Shown one piece after another: positions 1 to 4,651 of a stretch of DNA of 5,868 nt (positions are counted from its first letter, which is position 1; the number at the start of each line of letters is the position of its first letter). The stretch spans positions 1 through 5,868 of the forward strand of contig CAYIUL010000032.1 in the NCBI GenBank assembly GCA_964366725.1, given 5' to 3'. The DNA comes from JACPAB01 sp964366725 (GTDB taxonomy: Bacteria; Patescibacteriota; Minisyncoccia; 2-02-FULL-40-12; GWA2-44-9). Below the pieces are notes generated by a model that saw only the letters and a list, made by a program, of their open reading frames with translations, did not search any database and had not been told where the DNA came from. Both the position numbers and the translations under genes were made by a program.

Positions 1-16
1 TGGTATTTTATTCTTT

Positions 17-1996
17 ATGTCTACACTTTTACTTGCTCTGTTGGCGTCGGTCGCGTCGTTGGTTTATGGCGTGTTTTTGGTTTGGGGGGTCATGAAAAAG
101 TCGCCAGGAGATGAAAAGATGCAGGAAATTCAGAAGGCCATTCAAGAGGGGGCTTCGGCATACCTCAACCGGCAGAACAAAACGGTTCTCTGGGTCGGCA
201 TACCTGTGGCTTTGGTAATGTGGAAAGCGCTTGGCTTTCCGATTGCCGTAGGTTTTGTCGTTGGCGCCGTAGCATCGGCTCTTGCCGGATATATCGGCAT
301 GATGGTGGCGGTTCGCGCTAATGCCCGCGTTGCCAATGAAGCCAAGCATGGCCTAAAGCGCGCTTTTGCTATGGGTTTCAAGGGCGGAGCCGTAACGGGA
401 TTTTTTGTCGTCGGTTTGGCTCTTCTCTCGCTCACTCTTTTCTACTGGTGGTCCGGCGACGTTAAAGCCCTTATTGGTTTGGGCTTTGGCGCCTCTTTAA
501 TTTCCGTATTTGCCCGTTTGGGTGGGGGTATTTTTACAAAAGGCGCCGATGTGGGCGCTGATTTGGTTGGAAAAGTTGAAGCCGGAATTCCGGAAGACGA
601 CCCGCGCAATCCTGCGGTTGTTGCCGATTTGGTAGGGGATAACGTGAGTGATTGCGCCGGTATGGCAGCCGATGTTTTTGAAACATATGTTGTGTCGGCT
701 TTGTCGGTCATGCTTTTGGGCAGTTTGCTTTTCGGAAATGACCGGTCCGTGGTGGAGTTTCCGTTGTTCATCGGAGCGCTTGGCGTTTTTGCATCAATTG
801 TTGGTTCATTTTTTGTCCGTTTAACTAAAGGTATTATGGCAGCATTGTATAAAGGGCTTATCGCCACCGCTGTTATTTTGATCGGTTTGTTTTATTGGCT
901 TACTAAAGATATGAGTGTTGGTGGAATCGGCGGCGCGGGATTGTTCTGGACGTTATTTGTGGGGATAGGTGTTACGGCTCTGATGGTTTTGGTAACGGAT
1001 TATTATACTTCTAAAAAATTCAGTCCGGTTAAAAAAATCGCCCATGCTTCAAACACGGGGCACGGCACGAATATTATTGCCGGTTTGGCTGTTTCAATGG
1101 AATCAACCGCTTTGCCGGTATTGGTTATTGCCGGCGGAATGTTCCTTGCTTACTCGCTGGCCGGATTATACGGTATCGCTTTGGCGACAATGAGCATGCT
1201 TTCGCTGACTGGGCTCATTTTGGCGATTGACTCATTCGGGCCTATTACCGATAACGCCGGAGGCATCGCAGAGATGGCGGGACTGCCGAAAGAAGTCCGC
1301 GAACATACCGATGCGCTTGATGCGGTTGGTAATACCACTAAAGCAGTCACGAAAGGATATGCCATTGCCTCGGCCGGATTGGCGGCGATGGTCCTTTTTT
1401 CCGCGTTCACCCAGGAACTTTTGGAATATGGACAGATAGTTGTTTTTGAATTATCCGATATCCGGGTGTTGATGGGACTATTCATTGGCGGAATGATGCC
1501 GTATTTGTTCGGTTCGCTTGCGATGCAGTCAGTCGGAAAGGCGGCGGGCGCGGTGGTGGACGAGGTTCGCAGGCAGTTTCGGGAGATTGCCGGAATAATG
1601 GAAGGCACAGCAAAGCCGGATTACTCAACCGCGGTGGATATTGTGACTAAAGCGGCATTGAGAGAGATGATATTGCCGGCCCTTATACCGATAGTTATTC
1701 CTGTGCTTGTCGGGTTTGTCCTCGGGCCGGAGGCGCTTGGCGGATTACTCGTTGGTGTTATCGTAACCGGGCTTTTTGTGGCTATTTCAATGACTTCCGG
1801 TGGCGCCGCCTGGGACAATGCCAAGAAATATATTGAAGAAGGAAACTATGGCGGCAAGGGTTCCAACGCCCACAAAGCGGCCGTAACAGGGGACACGGTC
1901 GGCGACCCCTATAAGGACACTGCGGGTCCGGCTATTAATCCAATGATAAAAGTGGCCAATATTGTCGCATTGCTTATTGCCAGATTTTTGGTATAA
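17..1996 (+). CDS. hppA: K+-independent membrane-bound proton-pumping pyrophosphatase
   Basis: This integral membrane enzyme hydrolyses pyrophosphate in the cytoplasm and uses the energy to pump ions, almost certainly H+, out of the cell. The 659-residue product is full length for the family (about 650-720) and is hydrophobic throughout, fitting some 16 helices. Substrate and Mg-binding motifs are intact: DVGADLVGKVE at 178-188, EDDPRNPAVVADLVGDNVSD at 193-212, DNAGG at 412-416 and GDTVGDPYKDTAGPA at 625-639. The K+ determinant reads GNTTKAVT (438-445), with Lys442 and Thr445 where K+-dependent enzymes have Ala and Gly/Ala. Family knowledge therefore places it in the K+-independent class, whose known members pump H+. 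The ATG at 17 gives the usual short hydrophobic N-terminus; no Shine-Dalgarno is visible in the 16 upstream bases, and the promoter lies outside the window. The stop codon sits inside a TATAAT sequence. No terminator follows directly; the first one downstream is at 2112-2140. Confidence 0.97.
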   Translation: MSTLLLALLASVASLVYGVFLVWGVMKKSPGDEKMQEIQKAIQEGASAYLNRQNKTVLWVGIPVALVMWKALGFPIAVGFVVGAVASALAGYIGMMVAVRANARVANEAKHGLKRAFAMGFKGGAVTGFFVVGLALLSLTLFYWWSGDVKALIGLGFGASLISVFARLGGGIFTKGADVGADLVGKVEAGIPEDDPRNPAVVADLVGDNVSDCAGMAADVFETYVVSALSVMLLGSLLFGNDRSVVEFPLFIGALGVFASIVGSFFVRLTKGIMAALYKGLIATAVILIGLFYWLTKDMSVGGIGGAGLFWTLFVGIGVTALMVLVTDYYTSKKFSPVKKIAHASNTGHGTNIIAGLAVSMESTALPVLVIAGGMFLAYSLAGLYGIALATMSMLSLTGLILAIDSFGPITDNAGGIAEMAGLPKEVREHTDALDAVGNTTKAVTKGYAIASAGLAAMVLFSAFTQELLEYGQIVVFELSDIRVLMGLFIGGMMPYLFGSLAMQSVGKAAGAVVDEVRRQFREIAGIMEGTAKPDYSTAVDIVTKAALREMILPALIPIVIPVLVGFVLGPEALGGLLVGVIVTGLFVAISMTSGGAAWDNAKKYIEEGNYGGKGSNAHKAAVTGDTVGDPYKDTAGPAINPMIKVANIVALLIARFLV

Positions 1997-1997
1997 T
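1970..1997 (+). promoter_or_regulatory. possible promoter overlapping the hppA stop codon
   Basis: TTGCTT (1970-1975), a 16-base spacer and a perfect TATAAT (1992-1997) form a sigma70-like promoter whose -10 contains the hppA stop codon. A start near 2004 would feed the downstream RNA locus. A better candidate lies 50 bases further on, so this may be coincidence in an AT-rich gene end. Confidence 0.3.
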
Positions 1998-2023
1998 CAT
2001 ATTACTTGTCAAAGGTGGAGCAA

Positions 2024-2053
2024 TTGACGTGTGGATAGCATCTATGCTATACT
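2024..2053 (+). promoter_or_regulatory. strong extended -10 promoter of the small RNA locus
   Basis: TTGACG (2024-2029), an 18-base spacer and TATACT (2048-2053), with an upstream TG giving the extended -10 TGCTATACT. Predicted start is about 2060. No ORF with a plausible start lies downstream before the terminator at 2112-2140, so the transcript appears to be non-coding. The same TGC-NATACT pattern occurs before the genes at 2356 and 3830. Confidence 0.7.
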
Positions 2054-2059
2054 TTAAAT

Positions 2060-2140
2060 AATGGTAACTGGCTCCATGCAATCCATGGACCAAATAAGTT
2101 ACGTGTCAACGAAAAGGGCCTTTGCAAAAGGGCTCTTTTT
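2060..2140 (+). ncRNA. unrecognised small RNA with two segments antisense to the neighbouring tRNA-like RNA
   Basis: This predicted transcript of about 80 nt is defined by the promoter at 2024-2053 and the terminator at 2112-2140; I do not recognise its family. It can fold as a long hairpin: GTAAC (2064-2068) with GTTAC (2098-2102), TGG (2069-2071) with CCA (2090-2092), and TCCATG (2073-2078) with CATGGA (2084-2089) around a CAATC loop. C2072 is bulged and 2093-2097 (AATAA) is unpaired. Its 5' end AATGGTAAC (2060-2068) is the reverse complement of 2191-2199. TTACGTGTCAA (2099-2109) is the reverse complement of 2198-2208. Together these match the anticodon arm of the tRNA-like RNA, in swapped order. 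It could be a trans or cis antisense regulator, the leader of a longer RNA that includes the cloverleaf, or just the hppA 3' untranslated region. The hairpins and complementarity are seen; the separate transcript and any function are inferred. Confidence 0.5.
2112..2140 (+). terminator. intrinsic terminator of the small RNA and possibly hppA
   Basis: AAAAGGGCC (2112-2120) pairs with GGCTCTTTT (2131-2139), giving nine pairs with one G.U, around a 10-base loop that can partly pair. A T-rich run continues to 2145. It is the first terminator after hppA. Confidence 0.8.
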
Positions 2141-2165
2141 GTTTTAATCTCAAATGCGTGGATCC

Positions 2166-2237
2166 GGGCCTGTGGTGTATGGAGTAACATGTTACCATTG
2201 ACACGTAATGAAGCGGGTGCAAGTCCCGTCGGGTCCA
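2166..2237 (+). tRNA. divergent tRNA or tRNA-like RNA, anticodon ambiguous
   Basis: The 72 bases fold as a cloverleaf. Acceptor GGGCCTG (2166-2172) pairs with CGGGTCC (2230-2236), with two G.U pairs, then A73 at 2237. The D stem is GTGT/ACAT (2175-2178/2187-2190) with G18-G19 in an 8-base loop. The anticodon stem TTAC/GTAA (2192-2195/2205-2208) is closed by a C.C mismatch (2196, 2204). The T stem GCGGG/CCCGT (2213-2217/2225-2229) carries loop TGCAAGT. T8, A14, A21, T33, T54, C56 and A58 are kept. Odd points are G instead of T at 55, C at 37, a 4-base variable loop, and ACGC instead of an encoded CCA. Counting gives anticodon TGA, but a serine tRNA should have a long variable arm. The string TTGACAC, one base out of register, matches Val(GAC) loops, and A73 fits Val. 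It could be a degenerate tRNA, a tRNA pseudogene or a non-decoding tRNA mimic. A terminator follows directly. Confidence 0.55.
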
Positions 2238-2239
2238 CG

Positions 2240-2272
2240 CTAAAAATTCCCTCACACCGAGGGAGTTTTTAG
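2240..2272 (+). terminator. intrinsic terminator after the tRNA-like RNA
   Basis: AAAAATTCCCTC (2242-2253) pairs with GAGGGAGTTTTT (2259-2270), with one G.U, around loop ACACC. C2240-G2272 and T2241-A2271 can extend the stem, and T2273-2277 continues the tract. It starts three bases after the cloverleaf, which supports 2166-2237 as the 3' part of a real transcript. Confidence 0.85.
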
Positions 2273-2299
2273 TTTTTATGGCAGGTAGATACCAAGTAT

Positions 2300-2327
2300 T
2301 TGACTTACTTATTTTTTTTGCGATACT
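2300..2327 (+). promoter_or_regulatory. promoter of the orphan gene at 2356
   Basis: TTGACT (2300-2305), a 16-base spacer and GATACT (2322-2327) with an upstream TG (extended -10 TGCGATACT). The predicted start near 2334 leaves a leader of about 22 bases. The preceding terminator at 2240-2272 makes this an independent unit. Confidence 0.55.
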
Positions 2328-2355
2328 TGAAGGGTAATAATTTAATTTTATCAAT

Positions 2356-2889
2356 ATGGAAAAATTACCTTCAGTTACCAAGGTCGAAAATAAAGAAAGC
2401 AAGGAGAAAAGTAAGGGGGCTTGGGAAACCGTAGAAGCCATAGCGCTTGGTGGCATGTTGAGTGCAGCTGTTTTGGGGGGAGAAGCTACGAGAGAATTAA
2501 TGCAGCCACAAATAGATAGTAGTGAGATAACTGATAATATAAAAGACATTAGAGATAATGACAAGGAAACTGTAAAAGAGTTCGTTTCCTTAAGGGCGGG
2601 GGACAAGGTCTATCGCGCTGAAATTGATTCGGGTATTAGCATGAATAATTTTCAAGGATCAAGTTTTATGCCAAATAGAAAAGGTATATTTCCAGGGTAT
2701 GCTGACAAAATGATCGCTGAGGTTGATAATAAGGATGGCAGTAAAATGGCAGTAAAAATTGAGGTTGTTCCGGGAGAAATGGGAGGAATGCGAATAACCT
2801 ACCAACAAATAGATGCTCATGGCAGGGTTTTAAGCCAAAGAACAAGCCGCTTAACCCCAGAAACGCCAAATGTGCTTGAAGAGAGATAG
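2356..2889 (+). CDS. hypothetical protein, unrecognised family
   Basis: I do not recognise this 177-residue product. Residues 1-24 are rich in Lys and Glu. Residues 28-45 (EAIALGGMLSAAVLGGEA) are Ala/Gly-rich and mildly hydrophobic, possibly one weak membrane helix. Residues 50-75 are charged and probably helical. The C-terminal 80-170 has alternating hydrophobic and polar residues (VYRAEID, MAVKIEVVPG, MRITYQQID) suggesting a small beta-rich domain. The protein has no cysteine. ATG 2356 is preceded by AT-rich sequence without a Shine-Dalgarno; the nearest purine run (GAAGGG, 2329-2334) is too far away at 21 bases. It has its own promoter (2300-2327) and terminator (2907-2936). Its AT-rich codon use and lack of kin among neighbours, between the RNA locus and a transposon, fit accessory DNA. 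It is probably a real gene given length, promoter and terminator, but no function is proposed. Confidence 0.7.
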   Translation: MEKLPSVTKVENKESKEKSKGAWETVEAIALGGMLSAAVLGGEATRELMQPQIDSSEITDNIKDIRDNDKETVKEFVSLRAGDKVYRAEIDSGISMNNFQGSSFMPNRKGIFPGYADKMIAEVDNKDGSKMAVKIEVVPGEMGGMRITYQQIDAHGRVLSQRTSRLTPETPNVLEER

Positions 2890-2906
2890 GACTAATCAAA
2901 AAATTT

Positions 2907-2936
2907 AACAAAATCACCCTCTCGGGCGGTTTTGTT
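2907..2936 (+). terminator. intrinsic terminator of the orphan gene
   Basis: AACAAAATCACCC (2907-2919) pairs with GGGCGGTTTTGTT (2924-2936) around loop TCTC, with one G.U and one A.C mismatch. It begins 18 bases after the stop codon. The A-rich 5' arm could also make it work for transcription from the transposase side. Confidence 0.75.
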
Positions 2937-2970
2937 ATCCACATTTGAAACACCTGTCTAAATGGTCAAA

Positions 2971-3008
2971 TCTTATCAAGGCGTCTTATCAAGGCGTCGC
3001 CTTGATAA
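2971..3008. repeat. left-end palindrome with tandem half-copy
   Basis: TCTTATCAAGGCG occurs twice in tandem (2971-2983, 2984-2996). The second copy forms a perfect 11-bp palindrome with CGCCTTGATAA (2998-3008) around T2997. The repeat contains the transposase stop codon (2989-2991) and its last codons. It matches the right end in inverted orientation. Confidence 0.85.
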
Positions 3009-3678
3009 TTAAGCTTGAAAGCATTTCTTTATAAGTAAGGGCGTTTTCCATCATTTGTTTTGTTGTTTTATGTTGATACGTATCAAATATCTCATTACCC
3101 AGAATATTTGCAGTGGGCCGCGAAGCCTTATTTAAATCAGGAAGACTAGAAAATGGGTATGCTTCAAGTTTGGCGCGAAGGTAGTGAGTGTCATGCGCTT
3201 TGCCGTCTTTCCAATTATGGTCAAAAAGTTCTAGCGGGTTGAGATGAATGTAGTCAACAACATGTTGGAAATATCGATCATCCGGAACATGCAAGGCACG
3301 AAACGGTTTTGTGAATAGTCCACCGCTTCTTTCGTTTTTTATATTAAAATACATAGTGTATGCAGTTCCTAATTTCTGCATAAAAGTTGAGATGCCACTG
3401 TCATTCTTTTCGTAGAGAAGCAGGTGGAAATGATTAGGCATGAGCGCATAAGCGCCGATACTTACGAGCGGTTCTTCGCGTGGTATGGTGAATATGTCGT
3501 CATGGTTGAGATTTCCCAAATTACTTCTATGTAGTGGTTCTATTGTGTTTGTAAGATAAAGCAACGAAATGAAGCGTTGATAGTCTGAAACATTTTCAAA
3601 TACTGTCCGTTTATCAATGCCGCGGCTGTAGCAATGATACCATTCGTTTGGCGCAAAAAAGTTAACAGGTCGAGACAT
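2989..3678 (-). CDS. IS200-like / REP-associated tyrosine (Y1, HUH) transposase
   Basis: This 229-residue single-domain nuclease belongs to the Y1 transposase superfamily (PF01797-like). Such enzymes nick single-stranded DNA at palindrome-flanked sites and form a phosphotyrosine intermediate. The family start signature is YHCYSRGIDKRTVF (14-27). The metal-binding HUH is HFH at 83-85 in ALMPNHFHLLL, and the probable catalytic tyrosine is Tyr107 in FMQKLGTAYTMYFN. These are followed by GGLFTKPFRA (119-128) and YIHLNPLE (143-150), both typical of the RAYT branch. Length is normal and the frame is intact, so it could be active. The start at 3678 has GGAG only two bases upstream, a short spacing, and no other in-frame start fits. 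The last residues IKATP and the stop lie inside the left-end palindrome. A TTGACA at the inner edge of the right repeat may serve as its -35, with no good -10. It faces away from the orphan's terminator and is unrelated to neighbours. Confidence 0.93.
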   Translation of the reverse strand: MSRPVNFFAPNEWYHCYSRGIDKRTVFENVSDYQRFISLLYLTNTIEPLHRSNLGNLNHDDIFTIPREEPLVSIGAYALMPNHFHLLLYEKNDSGISTFMQKLGTAYTMYFNIKNERSGGLFTKPFRALHVPDDRYFQHVVDYIHLNPLELFDHNWKDGKAHDTHYLRAKLEAYPFSSLPDLNKASRPTANILGNEIFDTYQHKTTKQMMENALTYKEMLSSLIIKATP

Positions 3679-3708
3679 ATCTCCATGTTAATTTTTAATT
3701 TCGCAATG

Positions 3709-3739
3709 TCAAGGCGTCGCCTTGATGGCGCCTTGATGG
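3709..3739. repeat. right-end palindrome with tandem half-copy
   Basis: TCAAGGCG-T-CGCCTTGA (3709-3725) is a perfect palindrome with 8-bp arms. CGCCTTGATGG is repeated in tandem (3718-3728, 3729-3739). The reverse complement aligns with the left end at 2971-3008, including the extra outer half-copy. It lies 31 bases upstream of the transposase start. Confidence 0.85.
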
Positions 3740-3756
3740 CCCTGTTGATAGCCCGC

Positions 3757-3785
3757 TTCTTGTAAAACTTTGCCCTTGCTATACT
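3757..3785 (+). promoter_or_regulatory. extended -10 promoter of the TM-helix repeat gene
   Basis: TATACT (3780-3785) with an upstream TG gives TGCTATACT, the same nine bases as the promoter at 2045-2053. The -35 is weak (TTCTTG, 3757-3762, 17-base spacer), as is usual with extended -10 sites. The predicted start near 3792 leaves a 38-base leader carrying a strong ribosome binding site. Confidence 0.55.
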
Positions 3786-3815
3786 TAAGCTTGTGAAAAT
3801 AAGAGAAAATTTAGG

Positions 3816-3825
3816 AAAGGAGGTG
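3816..3825 (+). promoter_or_regulatory. strong ribosome binding site
   Basis: AAAGGAGGTG ends four bases before ATG 3830, with GGAGG six bases from the start codon. It is the only near-perfect Shine-Dalgarno in the window, fixes the start of this gene and suggests high expression. Confidence 0.9.
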
Positions 3826-3829
3826 CTGT

Positions 3830-4513
3830 ATGTTTGAAGTAGTAGCAGCGTCAGATATTGTCCGAAATTCACTGTTGACCCTGTGGACCGGAGTGGCCGG
3901 TTTTGTGCCCCGTTTGGTAGCGGCCATCGTCGTATTTTTGGTTGGTTGGCTTATCGCCCATACCTTGGGCCGGCTGGCCTACCATGTCGTCAGAGTGGTT
4001 CACCTCGACGGCGCCCTGACCAAAGTTGGTTTCAGAAGAGCTTGGGAAAGAAGCGGTTTTCGCTTGGATACTCCGAAGCTTTTCTATGAACTGGTCAAAT
4101 GGTTCTTCATAATCGTGTTCTTAATGGCGGCCACCAATATATTAGGTTTGGGCGAAGTGACCAACTTCTTGAGGAGCGTATTGTTCTACCTGCCCAACGT
4201 GATAGTGGCGGCGGTCATTCTTTTGATCGGTATCTTGGTCGCCAAATTCTCGGAAGGATTGGTGCGCGCTTCGGTAAAAGCGGCGGGATTGGTATCGGCT
4301 AACTTCTTGGGAGTTTTGACCAAGTGGGCCGTATTCATCTTTGCTTTGCTTATTGCCTTAGCCCAGCTCAAAGTCGCTGACGACATCGTCAAGATAGTTG
4401 TCACCGGTTTGATAGCGGCGGCTGCCCTGGCCATAGGTTTGTCCTTTGGTCTCGGCGGAGTCAAACACGCTGAGAGCGTGATAGGCGAGATGCGCAAGAG
4501 GATCGAAGAATAG
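3830..4513 (+). CDS. MscS-associated conserved TM-helix repeat membrane protein
   Basis: This 227-residue protein is largely membrane-embedded. It contains two copies of the 'conserved TM helix' repeat (PF05552-like), at about 25-56 (FVPRLVAAIVVFLVGWLIA) and 120-151 (YLPNVIVAAVILLIGILVA). Other hydrophobic stretches lie near 88-106, 158-180 and 187-210; the last ends in a Gly-rich FGLGG. Residues 57-84 form a polar, basic loop. In longer relatives the repeats precede or accompany a small-conductance mechanosensitive channel module. Here the protein stops after the second unit and has no cytoplasmic beta domain, so calling it a channel would be an over-reading. A role in membrane tension or ion leakage is inference. 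The strong promoter and ribosome binding site, followed by a terminator, make it a well-expressed single-gene unit. Balanced base composition resembles hppA, suggesting core DNA resumes after the transposon. Confidence 0.85.
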   Translation: MFEVVAASDIVRNSLLTLWTGVAGFVPRLVAAIVVFLVGWLIAHTLGRLAYHVVRVVHLDGALTKVGFRRAWERSGFRLDTPKLFYELVKWFFIIVFLMAATNILGLGEVTNFLRSVLFYLPNVIVAAVILLIGILVAKFSEGLVRASVKAAGLVSANFLGVLTKWAVFIFALLIALAQLKVADDIVKIVVTGLIAAAALAIGLSFGLGGVKHAESVIGEMRKRIEE

Positions 4514-4530
4514 TTAGCAGATTTTTGCTG

Positions 4531-4599
4531 TCAAAAACCCCCGACAGAGAGTTTTACCGGCTAAAGCACGGTACACTCCGAAACGGGGGTTTTTGATTT
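4531..4599 (+). terminator. large nested hairpin acting as terminator
   Basis: TCAAAAACCCCCG (4531-4543) pairs perfectly over 13 bp with CGGGGGTTTTTGA (4584-4596), followed by T4597-4601. The 40-base interior holds further stems: GAGT/ACTC (4549-4552/4575-4578), TACCG/CGGTA (4555-4559/4569-4573) and GC/GC around TAAA. Because the outer stem carries A5 and T5 tracts it could terminate from both sides. Its 3' arm overlaps the -35 of the next gene. Confidence 0.8.
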
Positions 4600-4621
4600 T
4601 TAAGCCCAAACGTGGTATAAA
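4593..4621 (+). promoter_or_regulatory. promoter of the lipoprotein gene
   Basis: TTGATT (4593-4598), a 17-base spacer and TATAAA (4616-4621). The start is predicted near 4628, leaving a leader of about 24 bases. The -35 lies within the 3' arm and T tract of the preceding terminator hairpin. Confidence 0.6.
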
Positions 4622-4651
4622 TTAGCCAACTTTGTTCTTTGGGGGAAAACC

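Larger units (their letters stand above)
2971..3739. mobile_element. IS200-like / REP-associated tyrosine transposase element
   Basis: A compact element of about 770 bp. One HUH transposase gene on the minus strand is bracketed by related palindromes in mirror arrangement. Each end has the core TCAAGGCGTCGCCTTGA plus an extra half-palindrome copy on its outer side (left 2971-2983, right 3729-3739). Ends with subterminal hairpins rather than long terminal inverted repeats, and no obvious target duplication, fit a single-strand mechanism. The exact cleavage points cannot be placed from sequence alone, so boundaries are those of the repeats. It may be a mobile unit or a resident RAYT with its REP sites. 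Confidence 0.65.

Noticed and set aside
29..1824. Several minus-strand open frames opposite hppA
   Set aside because: They are low-complexity antisense shadows of a clear, full-length pyrophosphatase.
2060..2140. T-box leader, suggested by the tRNA-like neighbour and the terminator hairpin
   Set aside because: There is no T-box antiterminator sequence, no Stem I architecture and no aminoacyl-tRNA or amino-acid gene downstream.
2205..2240. Cobalamin riboswitch fragment: a GAA followed by a stem-loop GGTGCAAGTCC resembles that aptamer's hairpin
   Set aside because: The rest of the aptamer, including the B12 box, is missing. A terminator follows at once, no transport or synthesis gene is downstream, and the cloverleaf explains the bases better.
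2047..2606. Two minus-strand open frames across the RNA locus (about 63 and 166 residues)
   Set aside because: They read the antisense of the tRNA-like RNA; the peptide TGLAPAS is the reverse of the T arm, a common source of spurious proteins. They also cross two terminators and the orphan gene's promoter, with no ribosome binding site.
2971..3008. CRISPR-like direct repeats
   Set aside because: There are only two adjacent 13-base copies, no spacers and no cas genes; they are parts of a transposon-end palindrome.
3883..4302. Open frames of 67-68 residues in other plus-strand frames inside the TM-helix gene, and antisense frames there
   Set aside because: They have no start signals and lie entirely within a gene with a strong ribosome binding site and clear membrane repeats.
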